Origin: Selenomonas sp.
GTDB taxonomy: Bacteria; Bacillota; Negativicutes; Selenomonadales; Selenomonadaceae
Assembly: GCA_015265235.1 (NCBI GenBank)
Contig: JABZYJ010000090.1
Coordinates: 1-7,883 of the forward strand
Direction: 5' to 3'
Length of the DNA stretch: 7,883 nt
Shown piece after piece: positions 1 to 6,802 of the stretch. The notes under the pieces were generated by a model. It was not told the DNA's origin. It did not search any database and worked only from the letters and a program-made list of their open reading frames with translations. The position numbers and the translations under genes were made by a program. Numbering within the stretch: the stretch's first letter is position 1; each line of letters begins with the position of its first letter.

Positions 1-112
1 AAGGCTATGTGGAGGATTTTCCGCCGAAGTGCGGGCGAAAAAGATGCGTCAAGATGGTAGTGCTGAATTTATCAGTGGTTCCGTAATTCCCCAAGAAGAA
101 AGGAAGAGTGCC

Positions 113-418
113 ATGAGCATGAACGATCACGAGATTACCGACCTCGTCCGTCAGATGGCAAAGCCCCCCGCTCCCCCTACCTACACCGACGCCGATGTGG
201 AGGAGTTGGTGCGGATGCACGCAGGCGGACGCCACAAGATGCGCAGCGAGGCGGAGATCCTCGCGCGCTACAATCTCGGCCGCAAGCAGTACAAACAGCT
301 GAAAGGCAGCCACGAGAACAACCGTGAGCAGCAGCAGATGCTCTACGCAGAGCTGAAGGTGCTCGGCTGGATTCTCGGACGTAAGGAGCGCGAGGTCGTC
401 ATGGAGATCAATCAATGA
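113..418 (+). CDS. Small charged protein of unknown function, first gene of the trpEG cluster
   Basis: I do not recognise this 101-residue protein. It is hydrophilic and rich in Lys, Arg, Glu and Gln, with no signal peptide or membrane segment. Residues 46-63 (SEAEILARYNLGRKQYKQ) read like a possible helix-turn-helix, and a Gln/Glu-rich probable helix follows at 70-84; neither assigns a family. The start at 113 was chosen because AGGAAG at 101-106 lies six bases upstream. The frame is open further left, to an ATG at 29 and to the window edge, but those starts lack a comparable site. Its stop overlaps the trpE start in ATGA, so it is probably co-transcribed and translationally coupled with trpE. 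The gene is likely real because of its spacing, codon use and coupling. A role in tryptophan synthesis or its control is only a guess from position. Confidence 0.72.
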   Translation: MSMNDHEITDLVRQMAKPPAPPTYTDADVEELVRMHAGGRHKMRSEAEILARYNLGRKQYKQLKGSHENNREQQQMLYAELKVLGWILGRKEREVVMEINQ

Positions 419-1914
419 AGCTGAGCCACACCAAAGAGGATTTTATCAGCGCGGCAAAAACGGCAAATCTCATCACTGTCTCCACGGAGCTGACGATGGA
501 TCTCGACACGCCCGTCTCCATCTACTATAAGCTGGTCGGCGAAAAAAAGGGCTACATCATGGAGTCCGTCGATACGACACAGCAGCAGTTCGGACGATAC
601 TCCTTCATCGGCGGCGAGCCATTCGTGCGCGTGCAGGTCTTTGCCGACAAGCTGCTCATCAACGAAAACGGCCTGATGAAGAGCATCTCGGGTGCACCGC
701 ATGATACAATGAAGGAATACGCGGCACGCTTTACCCCTGCGGAGGACAAAGAGCAGCTGCCGCTCGTCCACGGCGGACTGGCAGGCTACTTTTCCTACGA
801 AACGGCTGCGACGTTTGACCGCGTACGCGGCGTTCATCTCGGTGGTGAGCATCTGCTCGGGCAGTTCATGATGTGCCGCTATCTCGTCGTCTACGATGCT
901 CTGCGCAACAGTGCACGTCTGCACTACCTCGCCGACATCAAGGAGGGGGATGATGCAGGCGAGCTCTACGACGTGATTGCCGACCGTCTCGCCGCCATGC
1001 GCAGTCGCCTTGCCGCCCCCTGTGCCCTGCCCGCAGCACCGTCGAGCAAACGGTCAGCGCCCATTGACTTTATGGCGCAGTACGGAACGGCGCCGACGGA
1101 ATTTCTGGAGACAGTCAAAACGGTCAAGGAGCATATCTATGCCGGCGACATTTTTCAGGCCGTTCCCTCCTTCCGCTTCCGCGCCAAGATCACGCGCCCG
1201 CCGTTCCTCTTCTATCGACGGCTGCGGCAGGTCAACCCCTCCCCCTATATGTTCTACTACAACTTCGGCGCAGTTAAACTCGTCGGAGCATCCCCTGAGA
1301 TGCTGATCAAGGTGGCGGGCAGCACGGTCTATACCTACCCCATCGCGGGAACGCGAAAGCGCGGTGCGAACGACGAGGAGGATGTGCGTCTCGCAGCTGA
1401 TCTGCGTGCAGATGAAAAGGAATGTGCCGAGCACGCCATGCTCGTCGACCTCGCACGAAACGACCTCGGCCGCATCAGCGTCCCGGGCACAGTGCGCGTG
1501 CCGAAGCTGATGGCGGTCGAACGGTTCTCCCACGTCTCCCACATGGTGAGCAGTGTCGTCGGTGAAATCGCCCCGCATTACGCACCCATGGACGTCCTGC
1601 GTGCCACATTCCCTGCCGGCACGGTCAGCGGTGCGCCGAAACTGCGCGCCATGGAGATCATCCACGAGCTCGAGCCGCAGGAACGCGGCTTTTACGCGGG
1701 AACCGTCGGCTACATGGACTTTCGCGGCAACATGGATATGTGCATCACCCTGCGCACCATGTGCATCGAGCATGACGATACGGCAATCATCCAGGCGGGG
1801 GCGGGCATCGTCAAGGATTCCGTGCCCGAGAAGGAATACCTCGAGATCCTGCAGAAGGCGAAGGCTCTCTTTGAGGTGGTAGAGGAGGTCGAGAACAATG
1901 CTGCTTTTGCTTGA
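415..1914 (+). CDS. trpE: Anthranilate synthase component I
   Basis: This 499-residue protein converts chorismate and ammonia to anthranilate, the first committed step of tryptophan synthesis, as a cytoplasmic complex with TrpG. The N-terminal domain has IMES at 48-51 followed by GRYSFIG at 60-66, matching the LLES-type tryptophan feedback site. NPSPYMFY at 274-281 completes the usual inhibitor pocket. The chorismate-binding domain (about 225-490) shows PIAGTRKRG (309-317), DEKECAEHAMLVDLARNDLGR (333-353), PAGTVSGAPK (400-409), GFYAGTVGY (425-433) and QAGAGIVKDSVPEKEYLE (460-477). Ala311 in PIAGT, where PabB enzymes have Lys, argues for TrpE over aminodeoxychorismate synthase. Length is normal for the family. 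GGAG at 403-406 lies eight bases before the ATG, which overlaps the stop of the upstream small gene. The 3' end overlaps trpG by 17 bases. Confidence 0.95.
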   Translation: MKLSHTKEDFISAAKTANLITVSTELTMDLDTPVSIYYKLVGEKKGYIMESVDTTQQQFGRYSFIGGEPFVRVQVFADKLLINENGLMKSISGAPHDTMKEYAARFTPAEDKEQLPLVHGGLAGYFSYETAATFDRVRGVHLGGEHLLGQFMMCRYLVVYDALRNSARLHYLADIKEGDDAGELYDVIADRLAAMRSRLAAPCALPAAPSSKRSAPIDFMAQYGTAPTEFLETVKTVKEHIYAGDIFQAVPSFRFRAKITRPPFLFYRRLRQVNPSPYMFYYNFGAVKLVGASPEMLIKVAGSTVYTYPIAGTRKRGANDEEDVRLAADLRADEKECAEHAMLVDLARNDLGRISVPGTVRVPKLMAVERFSHVSHMVSSVVGEIAPHYAPMDVLRATFPAGTVSGAPKLRAMEIIHELEPQERGFYAGTVGYMDFRGNMDMCITLRTMCIEHDDTAIIQAGAGIVKDSVPEKEYLEILQKAKALFEVVEEVENNAAFA

Positions 1915-2473
1915 TAACTACGACTCCTTTACCTATAACATCTATCAGCTGTTCAGCGACATCGGCGCGCAGGTCGAGGTCGTCCGCAGCGACAAAATTT
2001 CCATCGATGGGATTCGCGCGAACGGCTACCGCGGCATCATCATCTCGCCTGGTCCCGGCATTCCGCAGGACGCGGGCATCTCCGAGGAGGTCATTCGTCA
2101 GCTCGGCGGCGAGATCCCGATTCTCGGCATCTGCCTCGGGCATCAGGCCATCGGCGAGGTCTTCGGCGGACGCGTCGTCCGCGCGGGAGAAATCGTCCAC
2201 GGCAAGGCATCCCCCATCCGTCACTCCGGCACGGGGCTTTACCGCGATATTCCGAATCCCACAGAGGTCGCCCGTTACCACTCCCTCATCATCGCGCGCG
2301 AGAACCTGCCCGATGTGCTGAACGTGACGAGTCAGCTCGACGACGGAACGATCATGGGGGTGCGCCACAAGACGCTCCCCATCGAGGGCATCCAGTTTCA
2401 TCCCGAATCCATATTGACGCCCGAGGGGCGCAGGATGATGCAGAACTATCTGACGGACATCGGTGCAATATGA
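1898..2473 (+). CDS. trpG: Anthranilate synthase component II, glutamine amidotransferase
   Basis: This 191-residue class I glutamine amidotransferase hydrolyses glutamine and passes ammonia to TrpE. The N-terminus (LLLLDNYDSFTYNIYQ) is the TrpG/PabA signature. PGPG at 51-54 is the oxyanion-hole strand, GICLGHQ at 77-83 holds the nucleophile Cys79, and FHPES at 167-171 supplies His168 and Glu170, so the triad is complete. It is a stand-alone amidotransferase, not fused to TrpD. The start overlaps trpE by 17 bases and has a strong site, GAGGAGGT at 1882-1889, eight bases upstream inside trpE. The stop overlaps the next gene in ATGA. TrpG and PabA cannot be told apart reliably by sequence. Pairing with TrpE fixes the main role, but the subunit may also serve folate synthesis if the genome has no separate pabA. 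Confidence 0.94.
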   Translation: MLLLLDNYDSFTYNIYQLFSDIGAQVEVVRSDKISIDGIRANGYRGIIISPGPGIPQDAGISEEVIRQLGGEIPILGICLGHQAIGEVFGGRVVRAGEIVHGKASPIRHSGTGLYRDIPNPTEVARYHSLIIARENLPDVLNVTSQLDDGTIMGVRHKTLPIEGIQFHPESILTPEGRRMMQNYLTDIGAI

Positions 2474-3282
2474 GCGAAAAACGATATGACGACATCCTCC
2501 TCATCAGCGACCTTGACGGAACACTGATTCCACGTCACGAGGCAATCGCCGACGAGAATCTTGCGGCACTCAATGCATTTACGGCGGCGGGCGGAGCCTT
2601 TGCCGCCGCAACGGGACGCACGCCCGAGGCAGCACTCCCCTATCTGGACGGCATTACCGTCAACGCCCCGAGCATCTTTTTCAACGGGGCAATGCTGAAG
2701 GATTTGACGGAAGACCGCGTGCTCGAGGTGCGCACACTGGACGGTGACCTCTGGCGCACATTCGCCGCGCGCGTCCTCTACCAGTTTCCGCGTGCCTGCG
2801 TCGAAGTCTACACGGAGGGGCGCTGCCACATCATCAGCCCCGAGGAAAACGACGATCCGCGCCTCACGGATGAGTTCTACAACGTCAACCATACGGAACT
2901 CCGCGCCGTGGAAGGCGAGACATGGCTGAAGTTCTTCATCTGTGACGCGCCCATCAATCTCAAATTCGTCGAGCGGCTCGCCGCAGAGCTCGGCATTGAC
3001 AAATGCTCCACATCGTTCTACTCGGAGGCGAACTACCTCGAATTTGTCCCGCCCGGTACGAGTAAGGGCGCGATGGCAGAGGTGCTGCGGACGATGCCGC
3101 AGTATGCGGGACGCCGCATTATCGCCTGTGGCGACTACGAGAACGACGTCGAACTGCTGCGCATGGCAGATATCGGCATCGCCCCCGAGGACGCAGCCGA
3201 CGCGGCAAAGGAGGCAGCAGACCGCATCGCACCGCCCTGCCGCACTCCGCTCATCCCGTGGATTCTGAGCGAAGTACTATAG
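2470..3282 (+). CDS. Cof-type HAD-superfamily phosphatase
   Basis: This 270-residue cytoplasmic HAD hydrolase belongs to the Cof/YbiV type (class IIB cap), which dephosphorylates small molecules such as sugar phosphates or flavin nucleotides. All four motifs are present: I, DLDGT at 14-18, with nucleophile Asp14 and acid/base Asp16; II, ATGR at 47-50 (Thr48); III, Lys199 in GTSKG, a Cof hallmark; IV, GDYENDVELL at 221-230 with Asp222 and Asp226 for magnesium. The cap lies between motifs II and III, about 80-190. Length is typical. The ATG lies inside the end of trpG (ATGA) and has no good Shine-Dalgarno, so translation probably depends on coupling to trpG. A hairpin terminator follows 19 bases after the stop. 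Substrate cannot be read from sequence, and a link to tryptophan synthesis is only suggested by the operon. Confidence 0.9.
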   Translation: MSEKRYDDILLISDLDGTLIPRHEAIADENLAALNAFTAAGGAFAAATGRTPEAALPYLDGITVNAPSIFFNGAMLKDLTEDRVLEVRTLDGDLWRTFAARVLYQFPRACVEVYTEGRCHIISPEENDDPRLTDEFYNVNHTELRAVEGETWLKFFICDAPINLKFVERLAAELGIDKCSTSFYSEANYLEFVPPGTSKGAMAEVLRTMPQYAGRRIIACGDYENDVELLRMADIGIAPEDAADAAKEAADRIAPPCRTPLIPWILSEVL

Positions 3283-3300
3283 AAATTTACAGTAAGATAC

Positions 3301-3349
3301 AAGAATGGGACAGATGCAGAAAGAACTCCTGCACCTGTCCCATTCTTTT
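3301..3349. terminator. Strong hairpin terminator between convergent operons
   Basis: Bases 3301-3319 pair with 3329-3347 in a 19-bp stem with one A-C mismatch (3314/3334) and a 9-base loop. On the + strand the hairpin runs into TTTT and then GCTCTT, ending the trpEG-HAD transcript. On the - strand it begins only a few bases after the MATE stop codon and is followed by a weaker T-rich tract, so it probably also ends the ElyC-MATE transcript. Confidence 0.88.
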
Positions 3350-3353
3350 GCTC

Positions 3354-4694
3354 TTATGCACTTCGCAGCGTCTTCTCCGTCCAGAAGTACGCGATCACGA
3401 CGGGAATGCCGGCACCGATCCATGCGAGGGGATTGGCGAGACACGCGCCGAGAAATCCGAGATGGGCGCAGAGGAAGATCGCCGCACCGGCACGCATGAC
3501 GAGCTCCATCGCCCCCGCGATCGTCGGAACAACGCTCTGCCCGAGCCCCTGCAGGACGTTGCGGTAGACAAGCAGGACGGCGAGAATAATGTACGTCGAA
3601 CCGTTGACGGTGAGGAAGGTCTGCCCATAGACGATAACCTCCTCTGCCCCCTGTGCATCCGCGCCGACAAAGAGTGCGAGCAGATGCGTCCCAAAGGCGA
3701 TAAGCAGAATACCGATGGCGATGGCAAAGGCGGCAGACATCTTGAGACAGGCATGCACACCCGCGCGAATGCGCGCATACTGCTGTGCGCCGTAGTTCTG
3801 TGCCGTATACGCCGCCATGGCATAGCCGAAGGAGAGCATGGGCATGACGGCGACGGCGTCGATCTTCTGCGTTGCCGCGTATGCCGCCACGGGCAGTGCG
3901 CCGAGGTTGTTAAGGGCAACTTGGAGGATGATCGCACCGAGGGCAATCACGGAGGACTGCAGCCCCATTGGAAGCCCCAGCCGCAGATGCGCAGCGAGGA
4001 GCGAGGCATCTGGTTTAAAGTCCTGCCATACGGGACAGAGTGCGGGGATGCGCCGCCGTATATAAAGGAAAAAGACGAGCATGCCGATTGCCTGTGCGGC
4101 GACCGTCGCCCCTGCTGCGCCGGGGATGCCTAAATCCAGAACCAGTATGGCAATCGGCTCAAGAACGACATTGATGGCAAGAGTAATGCCCAGAATGACT
4201 GTCGGTGTCGTACTGTCCCCGAGGGCACGAATAAGACAGTTCTGCAAATAGAGCAGAAGAAATACCATCAGCCCTGCAAAAATGATGGAGAGAAAATCCA
4301 CCGCCCCATCTAGAATCTCAGGCGGAGTTTCCATAAGGATGAGCAGCGGCCGCGTCAGCGGAAAGACGAATGCGGTCAGGAGAAGTGCTGTCAACATGCC
4401 GAGCAGGACACACGTCGCTGCACTGCGGCGCACGCCCGCCGCATCGTCCGCGCCGAACCGCTGTCCCGTATAGATCGTGATCCCCGTGCAGAACCCCATA
4501 ATGAAGCCGAGCGCGAGGAACATGAGACTGCCCGTACAGCCAACGGCGGCAAGTGCATTCACCCCAAGGAACCGCCCGACGATGAGCGTATCGACAAAGG
4601 AATAGAGCTGCTGCATCATATTTCCTGCAATCAGCGGCAGCGCAAAGAAAAAGATCAGCCGTGCGGGGTCACCCGCTGTCATATTCTTCGTCAT
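3354..4694 (-). CDS. MATE-family multidrug/metabolite exporter
   Basis: This 446-residue inner-membrane protein has about twelve hydrophobic segments in two related halves (about 12-210 and 235-440), the MATE layout. MATE carriers export drugs or metabolites in exchange for sodium or protons. Visible signatures are GDPARLIFFFALPLIAGN (8-25), QQLYSFVDTLIVGRFLG (28-44) with Asp35 at the conserved N-lobe coupling site, RALGDSTTPT (156-165), QNYGA (299-303) and RNVLQGLG (378-385), the matching C-lobe loop. Length is normal. The start has GAGGT (reverse complement of 4702-4706) seven bases upstream, and its ATGA overlaps the stop of the upstream DUF218 gene, so the two are coupled. The sequence style is that of the MepA/NorM-like group common in Firmicutes. 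The substrate is unknown; a lipid-linked or envelope precursor is possible given the neighbour, but unsupported. Confidence 0.93.
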   Translation of the reverse strand: MTKNMTAGDPARLIFFFALPLIAGNMMQQLYSFVDTLIVGRFLGVNALAAVGCTGSLMFLALGFIMGFCTGITIYTGQRFGADDAAGVRRSAATCVLLGMLTALLLTAFVFPLTRPLLILMETPPEILDGAVDFLSIIFAGLMVFLLLYLQNCLIRALGDSTTPTVILGITLAINVVLEPIAILVLDLGIPGAAGATVAAQAIGMLVFFLYIRRRIPALCPVWQDFKPDASLLAAHLRLGLPMGLQSSVIALGAIILQVALNNLGALPVAAYAATQKIDAVAVMPMLSFGYAMAAYTAQNYGAQQYARIRAGVHACLKMSAAFAIAIGILLIAFGTHLLALFVGADAQGAEEVIVYGQTFLTVNGSTYIILAVLLVYRNVLQGLGQSVVPTIAGAMELVMRAGAAIFLCAHLGFLGACLANPLAWIGAGIPVVIAYFWTEKTLRSA

Positions 4695-5476
4695 TCGAGA
4701 TACCTCGTCACAATGGTACGCAGTTTCTCTTGAAAGTACACGGTATTCGTATAAAGCACTCCTGCGTTTGGCGCAAACTTGATGAGATAGAGCTGCGGAT
4801 CGCCGCTCACCCAGAAGTCCGTGGGATACGGTGTCACCGTGATGCCCTGCTTTTCAAAGTTGAGCACGGCACGCGGCAGATGGAACGCCGAGGTCACGAG
4901 AATCGGATGCACAAAGCCCTCACGCCGCAGGATTTCCGCTGTATAGCGCGCGTTCTGCCCCGTTGTGAGGCTGCGTGTCTCCACATAGATCATATCGTCC
5001 GGCACGCCGAGTGAGCGCAAAACGCGCCGCGCGATCTCCGCCTCAGACCCCGTATCACTGAACACCTGCCCACCCGAGAGCAGGATCGGCAGATGTGTGC
5101 GCAGGTGAAGGCGGTACACCGCGAGAAGGCGCGAGGATGGGCTCTGTGCGAGCATCCCCGTGCCGTCCACATCCTGCACATCCGCGATTGCCCCGCCGCC
5201 AAGCATGATGATGACATCGCCCTGCGGCGCCTCGGGCACGGGATACGTCCGCTCAAGCTCCCCCATCAGGCGATCCGATACGGCTCCGATGGAGAGGAGA
5301 TAGAGCATAGTAGCAAGCGCACAGAGCAGCACAGCCGCACGAGATTGATGCCGTCTCTTCCATAGATAGACGGCAAGCCCAAGCATAGCAAGAACAAAAA
5401 TCCCCGGCGGCAGAATCCATGCTGCCCCAAATTTTAAAATGTAAATCATCATCTCATACGCCCTATCACGATTCAT
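4691..5476 (-). CDS. ElyC/YdcF-type DUF218 membrane protein
   Basis: This protein of 261 residues has two N-terminal membrane segments (about 18-39 and 46-65) followed by a DUF218 domain (about 86-250). Motifs are DVIIMLGGG (87-95), SSRLLAVYRL (114-123), LLSGG (132-136), the acidic Glu145 of SEAEIA, TTGQNA (171-176) and LVTSAFHLPRA (193-203). The two-helix plus DUF218 layout matches E. coli ElyC, which affects peptidoglycan and undecaprenyl-phosphate lipid-carrier metabolism; the biochemical activity of the family is not settled. The ATG at 5476 has no ribosome binding site. An ATG at 5452 (Met9) has AGGG eight bases upstream and would begin close to the first membrane helix, as in ElyC, so the true start may be 5452. 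The stop overlaps the MATE start, and a candidate promoter lies at 5549-5584. Confidence 0.88.
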   Translation of the reverse strand: MNRDRAYEMMIYILKFGAAWILPPGIFVLAMLGLAVYLWKRRHQSRAAVLLCALATMLYLLSIGAVSDRLMGELERTYPVPEAPQGDVIIMLGGGAIADVQDVDGTGMLAQSPSSRLLAVYRLHLRTHLPILLSGGQVFSDTGSEAEIARRVLRSLGVPDDMIYVETRSLTTGQNARYTAEILRREGFVHPILVTSAFHLPRAVLNFEKQGITVTPYPTDFWVSGDPQLYLIKFAPNAGVLYTNTVYFQEKLRTIVTRYLE

Positions 5477-5548
5477 TTCGATATGTTAGAAAAATCAACA
5501 ACCGCAGCAACGGCAAGGTGTCTCAGAAATATATAGCGCAACTATAGT

Positions 5549-5584
5549 GAACCCTATTATAGGATATTTTAGGGGATTTTTGTA
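5549..5584 (-). promoter_or_regulatory. Candidate promoter for the ElyC-like/MATE pair
   Basis: On the - strand a perfect TATAAT lies at 5556-5561. The best -35 at 17 bases is TACAAA (5579-5584), a poor match, so the case rests mainly on the -10. CCTAT-T-ATAGG, a 5-bp inverted repeat, overlaps the -10 and could be an operator or chance. The leader would be about 70-100 bases, depending on which start codon is used. Confidence 0.4.
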
Positions 5585-5702
5585 GCACGAGAGGCAAATA
5601 AATCCGCCGAAGAACTGGATCAATACGTTGCCACGCAAGATTCTAGGCTATGAAACTCCTCAGGAGCACTTCGATGCCTCCTTAGAAATTCTTCTCATAT
5701 AA
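5582..5702 (+). pseudogene. Remnant of an IS30-family transposase C-terminus
   Basis: Translating 5619-5702 gives INTLPRKILGYETPQEHF and then ten further residues to a TAA stop at 5700-5702. This matches the end of IS30-family DDE transposases, where a conserved IN..PRK.LGY.TP.E.F motif precedes the stop. Just upstream, a different frame (5582-5632) reads ANKSAEELDQYVA, which looks like the preceding stretch of the same protein, so a small deletion or frameshift lies near 5615. No start, no catalytic region and no clear inverted repeats remain. It is a dead fragment left by an old insertion and deletion between two intact transcription units. Family assignment rests on motif recall, not on a search. 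Confidence 0.66.
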
Positions 5703-5758
5703 GTTTTGATTCTGTTACGCTCTACTGTGCTATTTGATATTACACTTTAGGATTTTTC

Positions 5759-5786
5759 TTGCAGTTTTTTCACCAATAGATATAAT
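5759..5786 (+). promoter_or_regulatory. Promoter of the GntR regulator gene
   Basis: TATAAT at 5781-5786 is a perfect -10. TTGCAG at 5759-5764, 16 bases upstream, is a partial -35. Transcription would begin near 5793, inside the palindrome at 5786-5798, leaving a leader of about 27 bases before the start codon at 5820. Confidence 0.6.
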
Positions 5787-5798
5787 TGTATTATACAA
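5786..5798. promoter_or_regulatory. Palindromic operator at the GntR gene start site
   Basis: TTGTAT-T-ATACAA is a perfect inverted repeat with 6-base arms and a single central base. It overlaps the last base of the -10 and the expected start site. AT-rich GT...AC palindromes of about this size are typical operators of HutC-type GntR proteins, so self-repression is likely. The inner core, TGTATNATACA, recurs at 7533-7543 in front of deoC. Confidence 0.65.
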
Positions 5799-5819
5799 AT
5801 ATCTAAAAGGATGGTTAGC

Positions 5820-6632
5820 ATGGAAAAAGAGGATTTCACGGGCGCGATCAATATGCAACTCTCGTCGAGCATTCCGATCTACGAACAGCTTGCGAACTTC
5901 ATTCGCCTCAAGGTGCGTACAAACATTTTCAAACCGGGGGACAAGATGATCCCAGAAAACGATCTCTGTGAGCTGCTCGGGATCAGTCGGACAACCGTAC
6001 GGCAGGCGATGGAGCTGCTCGTTGACGAGGGGCTGATTATCCGTTATCGCCGCAAGGGCTCGTTCATCGCCGAGGCAAAGATGAAACGCCCTCTGAACAA
6101 CCTCTATAATTTCAGCGCGAATATGCGCGAACTTCATGCCATCCCCTCATCCGTGATTCTGAATCAGGAAATCATCGCCGCCCATGCTGATCTGGCAGAA
6201 ATTTTGCAGCTGCCCACCACACATCCAGAGGTATTCCAACTGGATCGGCTGCGCTGTGCGGACGAGAGACCCGTATTGATTGAACGGACATCGATCCCCT
6301 ACTATCTTTGCCCCGGAATCGAGCAGTACGACTTCACGATGACCTCCCTCTATCAGGTGCTCAGTCAAAACTATGCGCTGAACCTCTATCACGCAACGGA
6401 GACGATTGCTGCCGTTCTCCTGCGCGAGGACGAGGCGAAGCTGCTGCGCTGCCGCGCACGGGATGCAGGCTACAAGATCACACGCATCTCTCACCTCGAC
6501 ACGGGCTTCGTCTACGAATACACACATTCCATCACACGTGCAGATATGTGCGAGTTCCAGATGGAGCTCTACCGCACCGTGCCTGGCAAGGCAAACATTT
6601 CCGACAATATTCAACGCAACATCACATTATGA
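5820..6632 (+). CDS. GntR-family (HutC subfamily) regulator with UTRA domain
   Basis: This 270-residue DNA-binding protein has an N-terminal winged helix-turn-helix (about 16-85). PIYEQLANFIRLKV (19-32) and IFKPGDKMIPENDLCELLGIS (36-56) lead to the recognition helix RTTVRQAMELL (57-67), and the wing ends at RRKGSFIAEA (77-86). Residues about 100-250 form a UTRA ligand-binding domain: LDRLRCADERPVLIER (141-156), MTSLYQVLSQNYAL (174-187), EAKLLR (205-210), FVYEYTHSITRADMCEF (230-246). UTRA domains bind small metabolites that release the protein from DNA. The start at 5820 has AAAAGGA at 5805-5811, eight bases upstream; the ATG at 5811 would overlap that site. A palindrome sits over its own promoter and its core recurs before the convergent deoC gene, making deoC the likely target. 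The ligand is unknown; a deoxyribose-related phosphate is a reasonable guess. Confidence 0.93.
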   Translation: MEKEDFTGAINMQLSSSIPIYEQLANFIRLKVRTNIFKPGDKMIPENDLCELLGISRTTVRQAMELLVDEGLIIRYRRKGSFIAEAKMKRPLNNLYNFSANMRELHAIPSSVILNQEIIAAHADLAEILQLPTTHPEVFQLDRLRCADERPVLIERTSIPYYLCPGIEQYDFTMTSLYQVLSQNYALNLYHATETIAAVLLREDEAKLLRCRARDAGYKITRISHLDTGFVYEYTHSITRADMCEFQMELYRTVPGKANISDNIQRNITL

Positions 6633-6640
6633 CACCATTC

Positions 6641-6677
6641 AAAAGTGCGACTCACCACATGGCGAGCCGCATTTTTT
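6641..6677. terminator. Two-way hairpin terminator between the GntR gene and deoC
   Basis: Arms 6646-6656 and 6661-6671 flank the tetraloop ACAT. On the + strand the 11-bp stem has two A-C mismatches but is followed by TTTTTT. On the - strand the same positions become G-U pairs, so the whole stem pairs and is followed by CTTTT, with an A-tract in front. It can therefore stop both convergent transcripts, with the better stem in the deoC direction. Confidence 0.7.
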
Positions 6678-6688
6678 GCATTTAGCCG

Positions 6689-6802
6689 ATGCCCATACAC
6701 GGAATGCCCCGGCGTCAGCGAGCCATCCTGTCGGAACGATTTCAGATCGTCCATGGTCAGCCCATAACCAAAGAGATGGAGCAGCGCGTAGAGCATTATA
6801 CT
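6689..6802 (-). pseudogene. Transketolase (tkt) internal fragment after deoC
   Basis: The - strand frame reads SIMLYALLHLFGYGLTMDD (from 6802) and continues LKSFRQDGSLTPGHSVYGH (to 6689). This closely follows the N-terminal thiamine-diphosphate-binding half of bacterial transketolases, where GSMLLYALLHL.GY....DDLK.FRQ.GS.TPGHPEYGH is usual, roughly residues 65-105 of the full enzyme. The similarity starts at the last base of the deoC stop codon and ends abruptly before the expected TPGVE, where the terminator region begins. No start, no cofactor site and no remaining 560 or so residues are present, so this is a deletion remnant. It has no stop codon in frame, and no ribosome binding site was seen. 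Transketolase and deoC both act on pentose phosphates, so a former deoC-tkt operon is plausible. The assignment is from motif recall. Confidence 0.78.

Noticed and set aside
7..60. Short frame MWRIFRRSAGEKDASRW upstream of the trp genes, with two Trp codons, as an attenuator leader peptide
   Set aside because: The Trp codons are not adjacent, no proper ribosome site is visible at the window edge, and no terminator or antiterminator hairpin pair follows.
29..112. Longer start at 29 for the small protein before trpE
   Set aside because: The ATG at 113 has AGGAAG at the right distance, and the extra 28 residues show no sign of a domain.
1054..1773. 239-codon open frame on the - strand inside trpE
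   Set aside because: It is an antisense shadow of trpE in GC-rich DNA, with no recognisable motif.
3258..4133. 291-codon + strand frame across the MATE gene
   Set aside because: Its composition (many charged and Cys/Gly/His residues) is that of an antisense shadow; the - strand frame is a clear MATE protein.
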